Positions 10,478 through 22,026 of a stretch of 64,000 nt of DNA are shown here, one piece after another. The notes under the pieces are model-generated. The model saw only the letters and a list, made by a program, of their open reading frames with translations. It was not told where the DNA came from and did not search any database. The position numbers were made by a program, and so were the translations under genes. This stretch comes from Flaveria trinervia (Eukaryota > Streptophyta > Magnoliopsida > Asterales > Asteraceae). How positions within the stretch are numbered: position 1 is the first letter of the stretch; each line of letters opens with the position of its first letter. The stretch spans positions 29,996,465 to 30,060,464 of the forward strand of contig CM046454.1 in the NCBI GenBank assembly GCA_025506515.1, given 5' to 3'.

Positions 10478-11387
10478 TGTTGGACCAAAAGAACCAATGA
10501 GCCAAGATCAGAAAACCTCTAAGTCCCACATGGTATCACAACAACTGCTGAAAGCTTCATCAGCAGTTTGACAAGTGCTGAAGACTTAAACAGCTGAAGA
10601 TCAAGTGCTGAAGATCAAGTGCTGAAGACTTCAACAGCTGAAGAACTAAGTGCTGAAGTACAACAGCTGAAGAACACAAGTACTAAAGCTGAACAGCTGA
10701 AGAACACAAGTGCTGAAGCTGAAAGACCAAAGTACTGAAGTACAACAGCCGAAGATTTTATAAGTGCTGAAGATCAACAACTGATGTACAAAGTCTGAAA
10801 ACAAAGACTGAAGACATCAGCTGATGATATCTACTAAAGTCATCAGCTGATGAAACATCTGAAGGTCAAAGTCTGAAGATCAAGTACTAAAGCCTCAGTA
10901 GTTTGTCACAACTGCTGAAGAGTACTTCTTCAGTAGTTGTGATATCAGTAGTTTTATATTTCTAGTTTCAGTAGTTTTATAAAACGACTGAAGAGCTTGT
11001 TCTTCAGTTGTAGTTTCAGTAGTTTTATATTTCAGTAGTTATAACAACTGATAACACTTAGAACTTTTTGTAAGAAGATGTCAGCTGTTTTGACATCTTC
11101 AGTAGTTGTGTTTCAACTGTAATAAATCTGTTAGATGTCACTATCAAGTGACATCAGCAGACGTCACATCTCTTATATAAGAGGTGTCGAGCTAATTATA
11201 ATTGTGACATTCTATTACCACGAAAGCGAATATTGAATGAAATATATTTGCATATATTCTCTCTCTCTCTATAACCGTCTTTGTTCTTCATTGAATATCG
11301 TTTTGTTCTTGTGAATAGACTAATTCATTGTTTGAATTCCGCTGCAATACTCGTCAATCAATCAAACATAGATCACTGATCCTAACA
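10478..11387 (+). repeat. 5' LTR of element B
   Basis: It starts TGTTGGACCAAAAG and ends GATCCTAACA. U3 is packed with degenerate repeats of AGTGCTGAAG, CAGCTGAAGA and AGTACTGAAG between about 10540 and 10780. A TTCAGTAGTT/AACTACTGAA-type set follows at about 10900-11100. Promoter-like signals are given separately. Confidence 0.97.
11134..11180 (+). promoter_or_regulatory. Putative LTR promoter: palindrome, TGACG-type box, TATA box
   Basis: A perfect 9-bp inverted repeat, GATGTCACT-atca-AGTGACATC, spans 11134-11155. It is followed by GACGTCA, resembling an as-1/bZIP (TGACG) site, at about 11160, then TATATAA at 11174-11180. The same order occurs in the 3' LTR (TATATAAG at 22715) and, weakened, in the minus-strand copy near 29880-29915. 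The U3-R border should lie about 30 bp downstream. The assignment is by motif only. Confidence 0.6.
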
Positions 11388-11389
11388 AG

Positions 11390-11405
11390 TGGTATCAGAG
11401 CAAGG
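11390..11405 (+). promoter_or_regulatory. Primer binding site of element B
   Basis: TGGTATCAGAGCAAGG lies two bases after the LTR. It is the exact plant copia site complementary to initiator tRNA-Met. Confidence 0.97.
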
Positions 11406-11613
11406 TTAATCATTGATCGATCTAACAATTGATCATTGAAACTGCTAATTGATATCTGTGTTTTATTGAATTAGCGTATTTGCAAGAACTGGTTATAGAT
11501 AATTGAATTTCTGCCGCTTTCGTTCATTTATTTTGAGATCTTCTGGTTCAATTGGTTGTTGCGTTGTCTGTTCTAAATCTGTTTTAGTTTAACTGAATTT
11601 GATTGAATCCGAA

Positions 11614-14170
11614 ATGACGACTCCTTCTAATGATCCTCACAATACCGGTTCCTCAACCAAGCCTCCGATGCTGGTTAGGACCGAGTATAACATATGGCAA
11701 CGAAGAATGCTTCATCACCTGTCTATTAACAGTTCAGGTTGTTGGACATCTGTGGTACATGGACCACATAAGCCTATGGTGAACAATCCGAAAACCAATC
11801 AAATGGTTCCGAAGAAGAAGGAACAATACTCTGATGAAGAAAGGAAAGTATTTGAGATTGATGCTAAAGCCCATGGAATTCTGGCCATGGCACTTCCTAA
11901 TGAAATCTATTCAGGGCTTATGCATCATGAAACTGCTCATGTTCTCTGGAATGCCCTGAAGGAACAATTCGGTGGCACTGATGAGGTCTTAGCAAACAAT
12001 AGAGAGATCCTTGCCCAACAATATGAGACATTCCTCATAGAAGGGTGAGACACTGACTCAACAGTTTGAGCATTTTTCCTGCTTGATATCTGAGCTGAAA
12101 ATGGTGAAACAGGAATACACCAATAGCCAGATGAACAACAGATTCCTCAGATCACTGCCTGAGAGATGGGACACATACACTATTGTCCTACGCTCCAGTG
12201 CAAATCTAGAAGGCCTATCTCTCACCTAAATTCATGGGAAACTGCTTACATTTGAAAGAGAGATAGAGCAGAAGAGGAAACTGTCCTCATCAGGAATGCT
12301 CACTGATGACTTTGTACCAGGCAATACTGCCTTGGTTGGTCATGAGTCAGAATATGCTTCATCTGAAAGCAATTATGATGAGCATATAGATTTCTCTTCA
12401 AATAGTTCTGATCATGCATTTGTTGGTATTAAGAGTCATTCTGGCAGTAATAGTGACAATTTATGCTTCATCATGGATGATCTGAAAGGAATAGCTGATG
12501 ATGATCTAGAAGAGATGGATATTCTGAGCTAGATGGCACTGATTAATATCAGATCTCAGAAGTTTTACAAGAGAACTGGCAGGAAATTTCCTGGACTCTC
12601 TGGCAAAACCAAAGTTGGTTTTGACAAGAGTAAGTTGAGGTGTCACAAATGCCAAAGGCTTGGACACTTTGCAAGAGAGTGTAGATCAACTGGATCTAAC
12701 TCTTCTGCACCCTTTGTGACTTTTCCTAGTACTAGTCCACAAAACAGAGGGCAACATCCTGCTGGTTCTGGTCATTATTCACACCCTAGATCTCCTGCAT
12801 ACTTTGTTCCCCAGGGTCAAATGTCATATCCTTATCCCTGCTATTATGTGCCTCAACCAAATTCTGTTCAAGCTCCAATCGCACAACAACCACAAGCATT
12901 GCCTGAACCACAGCCTTCCCAATCTCATCAACAAACTCAACCTCAACAACACAGCTTCTTCACCCCAGGAGTTGTTGACTGGAGCAGTTTACCAGATGAC
13001 ATGTCTGGTCATGAACAACTGTTCTCAGGTGCTGGTCAACATGGTGGTGACAGTCCATTTGGAAATCTAGCTCTTATGGCTTTGGATTCTGCTGATACTT
13101 CATCCTCTAATGCCTCTACACCAAAGGTATCACAGGTATCCTCTGAGGCAAAAGCCAAATTATGTTCTGACACATGTATAGCAGCATTTGCATCTATTAG
13201 AGAGGCAAATGTAGCTTTAATCAATAAGAACATTGAGCTAGAACAAATAATTTCCAAAAACAAAGCTGAATTTGAATTTGTGCTTAATGATAAAAATGAT
13301 GAGATTTACAAACTGAAATGCCAAATAACTGATGATAAGGCTAGGGAAGAGATACTTCTAGAGAAGTATAAAGATCTCAAAGAAACCCTTGCAGTTACCC
13401 AGGTAGAGTGTGATAGATGGGTACAATCATGCAAAGGTTTTGAAATGCTTCTTAGTAAGCAATCTGCTTCCAATGTGAAGTTTGGCATTGGTTACAATCA
13501 CACTGCTCCACCAACAGATTTTACTCCAAGAGCAGAGGTAGAATCTAATGGTGAGAGTGATAACCAATCCATCTCATCATGTGATCTACTTTCTGATACA
13601 GCACAATCAGAAGTAGCAGTCAGCATCAAGCCCTCTCTGAACCTATCAGCTGATGTTGATGGTTCAAATGCTAACACTCACATGATCAATGAGTTGATCA
13701 ACTCAGGAGTTAATTCTGAAGGTCCTGAAAGGACTAGAGAGCAGGATTTAACACCTGAAGTTCAAACTCCAACTGCTGTCAGTACTGAAGAGAAGAAAAC
13801 TGTCAGTAGAAAGAGTTTGAAGACTACTAAAGAGGCAGTCAAGAAAGCAAACAATGCTTCCAAAGCATTGAAGAACAAGTATTCAGTTGCTTCACCCTCT
13901 TTAGTTGATGATCAACCTAAGATGAAGAAGAAACCATGTGAAGTATGTGGTTTGTTCAATCATCTTACAGATGATTGCTGGTACAAAAGAGGTTCCAAAC
14001 TCAAACAAAAAGAAGAAATTAAAGAGATAATGGTAAAAATGAAAACTGAGTTTGAGACCACATTTGTATCAGTAACATCAAATCCTATAACCCTTAAGTC
14101 CTCAAAGAAATCCAAAAAGGAAGGGTTTAAACAGGTGACAGCTGAGAGTGCTCAGAAGAAGAAGGTGTAA
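11614..14170 (+). pseudogene. gag: Element B gag, with frameshift and two stops
   Basis: The ATG at 11614 opens MTTPSNDPHNTG, as in the second B copy. Next comes the gag domain (YNIWQRRMLHHLSINSSG, AHVLWNALKEQFGGTDE). One base is gained near 12044 (EG then a frame change). TAA interrupts LSLT/IHGKL near 12227, and TAG at 12530-12532 replaces the Glu seen in the minus-strand copy (ILSEMALI). The last frame has a CCHC knuckle CHKCQRLGHFAREC, a Gln/Pro-rich stretch, a coiled coil at about 13180-13440, the Sirevirus-like KFGIGYNHTAPP, and a second knuckle CEVCGLFNHLTDDC at about 13940. The product would form the virus-like particle and bind RNA. Confidence 0.9.
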
Positions 14171-14667
14171 CATAGAACTTATCAAACTCCACTGGCAATG
14201 TGTCTGATGAGCTGAAAGCTTTATCACAAAATCAGACACAGCTGGTTATGATGGTTCAACATCTGTTGGGTAGAGTTAACCAACTAGATGCTCCTATGTT
14301 GAAACCACAGAAAAGGAGATCCAAGCCAAAGGATTCCTCTTCTTCACACATCTTCTTCCTCTCAGGCTGTTGTTTCAAATAAACCTGTTAGTTTACCATC
14401 TATTGATGAGACCAGGCCCAAAACCAAAAAGGTTTGGGTCTCTAAAACTAACTGATTGTTTATTTTTGTAGGGTTCTCCAACATGCCAAACTAGCATCTG
14501 GTATGTAGACAGTGGGGGATCTATGCACATGACTGGGAACAACTCTCTTCTTCATGACTACTCTCAAGGAAAGAAGGGATTTGTTTCTTTTGGCAATGAT
14601 GCTAGGGTTACATCATTGGTAAGGGCTTTGTCTCCAATGGAGAAATCAATTTGATGATGTTAATCAT
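14171..14667 (+). pseudogene. pol: Element B protease domain, broken
   Basis: After a linker there is the copia aspartic protease signature WYVDSGGSMHMTG at about 14490-14528, with the catalytic DSG intact. SFGNDARVTS follows, and then a frameshift and stop before 14660. A short upstream frame at 14200-14382 (MSDELKALSQNQTQLVMMVQHLLGRV) looks like the gag/protease linker coiled coil. Confidence 0.8.
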
Positions 14668-16172
14668 GTGGAAAATCTCAAGTACAATCTCTTGAGTGTC
14701 AGTCAAATGTGTGATAAAGGCCATGTTGCTCTTTTCACCAGTCAAAACTGTAGGATTCTGTCATCCAAAGTTTTGCACTTGATTGACAAGGTGTTGGATG
14801 ATCACACTCTCCTGAGAGCCAACAGGACAGGAAGAGTGTATGCCTTAGATCTTTCCATGAAAATAGATCTCAAAGGCAATCCTTGCCTATTTTCCAAAGC
14901 CTCTTCTCAAGAATCTAAACTGTGGCATAGAAGGCTGGGTCATGTTAATTTCAAAAACATGAATCAGCTTATCCACAATAGTTTAGTCAGAGGCTTATCA
15001 ATAAAGGAGTTCCACTGTGATGAAACCTGCACTGCTTGTGTAAAAGGAAAATAGCACAAAGTCTCATTCCCTCCTATTGTAGAGCCTAAGTCCACTGCCT
15101 GCTTGCAATTACTGCATATGGATCTATTTGGTCTTCTGAGAGTGATGAGCATGGCAAAGAAGAAATACTGTCTGGTAATTGTGGATGACTACTCCAGATT
15201 TGTATGGACATTCTTTCTACATTCAAAGGATGAGGTTTCTCAGAAGGTTATTAACTTTGTATTGTATATTGAGAAGCAGTATTCCCTTCCAGTCAAGTGT
15301 ATCAGGAGTGATAATGGAACTGAATTCAGGAATCATACACTTGATGAATTCTATCTCTCAAAGGGAATCAAGAGGCAGTTTAGCATCCCAAGGACTCCAG
15401 AACAAAATGGAGTAGTGGAGAGAAAGAACAGGACCCTCATTGAAGCTGCAAGGTCCATGCTGGCTGACTCTGGTTTGCCACTGACCTTTTGGGCTGAAGC
15501 TGTCAAGTTCTAGTAAATCAGAGGTTGATGAAGACTCCATATGAAGTTCTCCATCATTTGGCTCCTTTGATTTCATTTTTCAAAGCATTTGGATGTCCCT
15601 GTTTTATTCTCAACACAAAGGATCAACTCCATAAATTTGATCCTAAGGTGGATGCTGGGTATTTTGTTGGTTATTCATCTACTTGCAAGGCATACAGAGT
15701 CTTCAACTGCAGAACAAAGATAGTTGAAGAGACTCTGCATGTGAAGTTTAATGAATCTCCTTTGGACAAGATTCCACAAAACCCTGTGGAGTTGTTTGAT
15801 TTGGACATACTGCAATATGTTCCTTATCAACCTCCAGCTGTTGTAGATCCTGTGGCTCAATCATCTTCTGCAGCATGTCTTCCACCTGGTGATATTGATG
15901 ATGATGATGATAATATCAATACTCACCTATTCAAGTTTAGTGACCAACTGCCTGTGTCTGCTAAACTTGATGTTCCTGTAGCTTCAGCAGTTCATCCACA
16001 ACAAATGCTGATGAGATCTCTGTTTCCTCTACATCTTTTGAGTTACCATCAAATTCTTGGTTTCAAGAGTCTACATCAACATCTGCTGCTGCTGAAGGTT
16101 CTACAACACTTGCACAGATCTCATTGTTTATCAAGAACTGAAGAATCACCCCATGACTCAGATTATTGGTGA
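14668..16172 (+). pseudogene. pol: Element B integrase
   Basis: The GAG-pre-integrase part (NLLSVSQMCDKGHVALF) and zinc-binding residues in WHRRLGHVN and CTACVKGK are followed by an in-frame TAG at 15052. The core then has the D-D-E set: HMDLFG (about 15115), IRSDNGTEF (about 15303) and GVVERKNRTL (about 15412). TAG near 15511 and a frame change follow. The C-terminal part at 15525-16172 has FGCPCFILNTKD, AGYFVGYSS and a low-complexity Asp run near 15896. It would insert element cDNA into the genome; the lesions prevent this. Confidence 0.88.
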
Positions 16173-17290
16173 TATCAATGCTGGAGTTTCAACCAGAAGT
16201 CAATTGTCTAACTTCTGCTTCTATGCTCTCTTCATCAGTCAGCTAGAGCCAAAGAACTACCATGTTGCTTTGAGAGACAATGGATGGGTTAAAGCTATGC
16301 AGCTTGAGCTACTTCAGTTCAAGAAACAGCAAGTGTGGGAACTTGTTCCTCTTCCCCCAGGTAAGTGTGCAATAGGCACTAAATGGGTGTTTTGGAATAA
16401 AACCGATGAAAATGGGCTTATTGTTAAGAACAAGGCTAGACTGGTTGTACAGGGGTTTTCACAAGAAGAAGGTATTGACTATGATGAAACCTTTGCCCCT
16501 GTAGCCAGACTAGAGGCAATCAGATTGTTCTTAGCCTATGCTGCATTCCACAATCTTAAAGTTTTTTTAATGGATGTTAAAATTGCATTTTTATATGGTA
16601 AAATAAAGGAAGAAGTTTATGTGTGTCAACCACCAGGCTTTGAGGATAATAAACATCCAGAATGGGTGTACAAACTTGATAAGGCTCTTTATGGGTTGAA
16701 ACAAGCTCCTAGAGCCTGGTATGAGACACTCTCTACTTTTCTTCTTAAGAATAATTTCACTAGAGGCTCCATTGATAAAACTTTGTTTATTAAGAAGGTG
16801 GATCAGCATAAGCTACTTGTTCAGATTTATGTTGATGATTTATTTTTGCATCCTCTGATCCCCAGTTGTGTGATGATTTTACAACATTAATGAAAAAGAG
16901 GTTTGAAATGAGTGCAATGGGAGAATTACAGTTCTTTCTAGGCTTGCAAATCAAACAAAAGGCTGATGGCACCTTTATTCATCAGTCAAAATATACAAAA
17001 GATCTTTTGAATAAGTTTGATTTACAAAACTGTAAGCCCTGTTCTACTCCCATGTGCAACACCACACAACTGGATGCTGATCAGAAAGGTAAAGCTGTTG
17101 ATGAAACGCTTTACAGATGTATGATTGGGTCCTTGATGTATCTAACAGCTTCTAGACCAGATATTATGTTTGCTACATGTGTTTGTGCTAGATTTCAGGC
17201 TGCTCCTAAAGAGTCTCATTTGATTGCAGTCAAGAGAATCTTTAGATATTTGCAAGGTACACAATCTCTGGGTTTATGGTATCACTGGAC
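16173..17290 (+). pseudogene. pol: Element B reverse transcriptase
   Basis: The copia RT blocks are in order: [65 protein letters not shown], then LMDVKIAFLYG (first catalytic Asp; Ile replaces the usual Ser/Thr). Next come [17 protein letters not shown] and the YVDD catalytic block at about 16832. A frameshift near 16850 moves coding to 16866-17290 (MGELQFFLGLQIKQ, LMYLTASRPDIMF). It copies element RNA into DNA in the particle. Confidence 0.9.
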
Positions 17291-17768
17291 ACTCTTGCAA
17301 ATTAGTTGCTTTTTCAGATAGTGACTATGCAGGGTGCAAGTTAACTAGAAAGTCAACTTCTGGTGGTTGTCAATTCCTAGGCAACTATTTGATTTCTTGG
17401 CAGAGTAAGAAACAAACATCTGTTGCTACATCAACTGCTGAGGCCGAGTACATTGCTGCTGCAAGTTGCACCTCTTAGTACTCTGGCTTCAGAACCAACT
17501 TTTGGATTATGGCATTACAGAGACTAAGACTCCATTGTTAATGGATAGTGCTTCAGCTCTGTGTATTGTCAAAAATCCAGTCCAGCACTCTAGGACCAAA
17601 CATATAGAGATCAGACATCATTTTATTCGGGATTGTTTTGAAAAAGGTCTGATTGATCCTAAGTTTGTGCCTAGTGCTGATGAGCTTGCAGATATTTTTA
17701 CTAAGCCTTTGGATAGTTCTACTTTCCAAAACCTTGTGTTAAGGCTTGGTATGCTGCAGCTAGAATAA
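17291..17768 (+). pseudogene. pol: Element B RNase H, end of pol
   Basis: Ty1/copia RNase H residues are visible in FSDSDYAGCKLTRKSTSG, STAEAEYIAAA and MDSASALCIVKN, then HSRTKHIEIRHHFIRD and ELADIFTKPL. TAG follows CTS at 17476-17478 and the frame shifts. pol ends with the stop at about 17766. Confidence 0.9.
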
Positions 17769-18494
17769 GTGACAACTACTGATGATTTCAGTAGTAATTA
17801 CTGATGATCATTGGTACCCATGTCACATATAAGTACTGATGAGTCCTTTTCCCTTCAGTAGTTTTTTTAACTACTGATGGCTAAATGCCTCACAAGTACT
17901 GAAGTACTTTATCTGTTCCAAACTACTGATGTAGTTACAACTACTGATGTAGTTACAACTACAAAAATCAGTACAAACAGATAAGTACTGACGTCCTATG
18001 AAACACCTGAAAAGCATACACACGTCTGATGAGTAAGTGTTGAGGACAGCATGAAACAGCTGAAAGGCTATGAATTGACGACAACTACTGAAGAGAACTT
18101 TCTCTTCAGTTGTTTCAACAACTGCTGTTTCATTCTAAACAACTGAAGCAAAACCATGTCTTCAGTTGTTTACAACAGCTGATGACAAAACCACTGTCTT
18201 CAGTAGTTTCACAACTACTGATGACAAACACCAAGTCCTCAGTTGTTTCAATCATCTGAAGTCAAAACCACGGTCTTCAGTAGTTTTCTAACTTCTGATG
18301 CCTAACACCACGACTTCAGCTGTTTCAACGTCTGAAAGGATAATACCATGTCAACAGTCGTTTAAAACTACGATGACTAACACCACATCCTTCAGTCGTT
18401 TTCTTACCCGTACCCTATAATATCCCTGACCTAATCCTTCAATGCTTCATCTTCTTCAAACCTAATGTTCCTCTCCAAAACTTCTCTCTTCTCA
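17769..18494 (+). repeat. Non-coding spacer of palindromic AACTACTGA/TCAGTAGTT repeats
   Basis: More than a dozen degenerate copies of ACTACTGATG, AGTACTGAAG and CTTCAGTAGTTT stand in both orientations. The best hairpin is 18200-18221: TCAGTAGTT-tcac-AACTACTGA, perfect 9-bp arms. The same vocabulary fills U3 of the LTRs. The end of the spacer (about 18410-18494) is free of repeats and C/T-rich, and could be the leader of ORF3. Confidence 0.85.
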
Positions 18495-21400
18495 ATGGCG
18501 TCCATGCAAATTAAACCGCGACACAACTGTGTTGCCTACCTTACTAAATCGCCTGTCTGGGCTAAGTTCGATACTGCTATCGATCTTATGGTTCAGTCCC
18601 ATACAAAACGGCATTTCTTCTGAATCCCATACTACATGCCGAATCCCTCAACAATTTTGGATGAACGTTCTATTACCACTGGGGATAACAACACACATCT
18701 CTCCAGTCGGTCATTAACAACAAAGAAGTGGTCATCACTCCTGCAATAATCCGCCAATTCTTTCTCTGGATGATGCTATTTCTCCTGCTGGATATCCCAA
18801 GGGCACCACAGATCTATCCTTTGCCCAACATGGATATCAAGGCAATCTCAGTGCCTCCACTATCATGAAGAAACACTTCCATGACGCTGAACGCCTAATT
18901 TTTCACATGGTGAATGTATGTTTGGCTCCTAAGACTTCGTCTTGGGATCAAATGTCGACAAAGTGGCAGCAGGTAATGTATTCTATTCTTGAGCAACAAC
19001 CGTTAAACTTTTCAGAAATAATATTTTCGGAGCTCAAGATATGGCTCAAAAACTAACTGTTAACCGTTGGATACTATATCCACGGTTCATAATGGCCATC
19101 ATTACAAACCAGCTTAATGCTGAGGGACTTGTTGGCTTGGGAGTCCCTGCTACGGCTGTTCTGCCGGAAGTATACTCCCGGCAAACTCTGACCAGACACT
19201 CAAATTGGCTGCCAAGCTGCGCAAACCCACGCAGCTGGAACCCACAGCCACCACCTCCAAATCAAAAGTCCCCACCAAACCCACCAAAAAGAAACCCAAA
19301 ACGGCTACTCAGGGAATTGAGTCCCCTGAGGATGCCCCTGCAACACAAACGTAGGATATATCCACTAGTCCAAACCCCCTAGTGGATACAATGACTCTCC
19401 AGCCATAGCCGCTCAGGCTTCCTCTCAACAGGAGCCTGCAGCAACCACACAAGGGGTACCTACATATCTGGGATCTTCCTCACTTGAGGAGATTGCCATT
19501 GAAAAGCACCAACCTCCCCACGTGCACACTGCTTCTATCCCTTCACCCCATCCAACCGCCCCTCACAGCCCAACTTTAATAGTTGCACAAGTGCTGACTC
19601 AACTGCACTCCTCACCCCCTCCCCAGAAACCACTTACTACTGGGAACACCTCTACAATTGAGGGGGAGGAACACAGTGCAATTGAGAACCCACAGCACAT
19701 TTTTACCACTTCTATCTCCTGGTATAGATAGGAGCTTAGAATATCTAGTGAGGCTGCCACCTCTTCTGAATCAGCACATGATCAGAATGAGGCTGGTAAC
19801 ATTGCTAAGACCTCACTAGAGGCAACAGCTGATGATGGACATTGTCCTGAGGCTGGAAGTCCCCAGTACCAAGCAAAAGGGGCACATGCAACAACTGGTC
19901 TACACCCAGTGCATGTCAATCCTGCTCCAAGCAGGAGGTCAGATGATTCAGCTTCGGCTGATGATGACCTGGGCTTTTTCTACGATGTTCTTGCCCAGAA
20001 CACAATCCTTGAAGAGAAAGTCAGTAGGCTTCAAAACCTACTTGACCAACTCTCACAAGGAGAAAGACCATCTGCCTCCACCACCCACAGATGGCACCTT
20101 CAGTTGAAGGTTCCCCAAACACTGAGCCACTCCAAACTCAACCACATGCCTCTGCTTCAGGCCTATTTCTCAGAACAGAACCCTCCTGAGCAAATAGGTG
20201 TTGTACTTCAAAATTCTCTCCCTCTCATCACACCCATAATCACTGATATTGTGACTAAAGCCATTGATGAGAGGCGTTCCTCAACTTTACAACCCTTGAT
20301 TGATGCTGCTGTGCAAAAGACACTTTCTGCGGTACAAACCCCTTCCTCCAATGCATCCAAAAGGGGGAGAGTACTGCAGTGAAAGAAAAGAAGAGGAAAA
20401 GAACAGAGGAAAAGAAGGAAGAGAAGCATGCCCAAGAGGAGGAGAAAGAAAAGCAACCTCTGCTCACTTACAAGCGAAAGAAAAGTGCTGATGATCATAC
20501 TGCTGAAGACAAATCCTTGGAAGAGCTGGTAAAAGAAGCTGATACTACACACAGCCGATCCATGGATAAAATAATTGAACAACTCTTCAAACAAGGGTTT
20601 GATACAGCCACATTGGATAGTGAGATCAGAAGGTTGGAAGTGCAAGAAATTCAAACCCGATGGGCTGGGTATGATGCTCTTGAAAAAGAGAGATTGGAGA
20701 TCATGATACGCTTCATTGCAAAATACTTAGGAAGATCTTTAATGGAGATTCGCGCGTGGACCAGGGACAGTATTCTGGCTATAGCCACCAGAATATGTCT
20801 GTCTGAGCAATTCCACAAGGGATTATTGTTGAAGCCCTTGATGAGGCTGGGGCTAGTAAAAGTTGGAAATGGCTAAACTTACAAAGGTGAAACTTACTAC
20901 AAAGATGCTGGATCAACCTTCCCTTCCACCCACTCAAACACAGCCTACCCCTCAAATCTCCAAACCAATCTCTAAGCCAAAGTCCAAACATCCTCATTCT
21001 TCAAAACCAGTTCCCTTACCAACCCAACATCATCCAGTGATGCACCTAGAAGGAGGAGAGGGTGCTGAGGATGGACGAAGAAGAAGAAGAGGATGAGATG
21101 ATAGTCTGCCACTCTCTGCTATTCTAAAGCTACCAAAACCCAGAAGTCACCCATGATCACACCTGACTCTCAAAGGAGATGGTTAGAGTCAAGATAGAAG
21201 ATGAAGAACAGCAAAAACAGCATGATGAGCAACTATTGAAGATGGTTGACAAGGAATTTCCTCAGTCATCATCTATACAAGCCATGAAAGGGCATGCTCA
21301 GAGGCTGTACACTCTCAGGCACACTTTTCAGTATCAGAAGGAGAGAGTGAGAGTATGGCCAGACCCCAGGGTGAGTTCTAGAATCCATAAAAGAACTATT

Positions 21401-21991
21401 CCACACAGATACAATGGCCAGGTTAGAAAAACAATAGATTCTACCATCATGTTGGCCATTGTAGTCACACCCTGGGAAATCATTGATGAATTCAAGAAAG
21501 CTCATCAAGCAAAGATGACCCCTCAAGCCTTACTAGAAAACAAGATGATTAAAAAGGGTTGTTATATAAAAAGCTTGAAGACATCCAGAAGAATGAGCTC
21601 CAGTTACTCCTTGAAGGCACCCATCCTGATGAATTTGTATATAGGGAGGTAACTACAGTGGAGCTGAAAAATGGCAGGACCATGAAGTACTTATCTGAGT
21701 ACTATGGTCCAGAGTTCTTCTTCGAAGGAGAGTAGAAGAACTCTCCAAGGAGGAACAAGTGTTCTCTTGAGGCCTATGTTCGAGAGTCATACAGACTCAT
21801 TATGGGGAAGTAATCTCATGAATGGGATAACAACTCTGTGTCCAGTTCCCCAAAACAGAGTTCCCATTCATACCTTGCCAAACAAATATCTGAGATTTCT
21901 TCCCAGGCCAGAGCTTACATGGGTCATCTTCTCTACTGATCAAGAAGGAAAAAGACCAACATTTTGCCACAATAAGTGGGATAATAAATAA
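18495..21991 (+). pseudogene. Element B ORF3, long extra ORF after pol, degraded
   Basis: The ATG at 18495 opens MASMQIKPRHNCVAYL. The N-terminal domain runs, with frame changes, through AKFDTAIDLMVQS, IPQQFWMNV, a block WDQMSTKWQQVMYSILEQQPLNFSEIIF (18950-19030) and LYPRFIMAII (about 19070). This order resembles the domain I know from Asteraceae retroelement proteins and the Pfam 'putative plant transposon protein' type; that match is from memory. Then come a Pro/Thr/Gln-rich linker (19200-19900), a coiled coil (about 19980-20080), a Lys/Glu-rich stretch with KKRKRTEEKKEEK that could be a nuclear signal (20380-20460), a charged helical part to 20870 and a C-terminal block at 21179-21735. I see no membrane helix. 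Confidence 0.75.
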
Positions 21992-22014
21992 TTAGAGGTT
22001 TTGGCTGCATTGGT

Positions 22015-22026
22015 TCAGGGGGAGTT
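22015..22026 (+). other. Polypurine tract of element B
   Basis: A CAGGGGGAGTT run directly precedes the 3' LTR TGTTGG. It is almost identical to the tracts before the A (5152) and C (34781) LTRs. Confidence 0.85.

Noticed and set aside
10540..10780. Regularly repeated AGTGCTGAAG/CAGCTGAAG resembling a CRISPR array
   Set aside because: Repeats are degenerate, spacers are not uniform or unique, it lies in an LTR, and the organism is a plant.
20208..20654. Minus-strand 148-codon hydrophobic frame (FFLLLLGMLLFLLFL) as a membrane protein
   Set aside because: Complement of the GAA/AAG-rich Lys/Glu coding part of element B ORF3; poly-Lys/Glu text always gives Leu/Phe-rich antisense.
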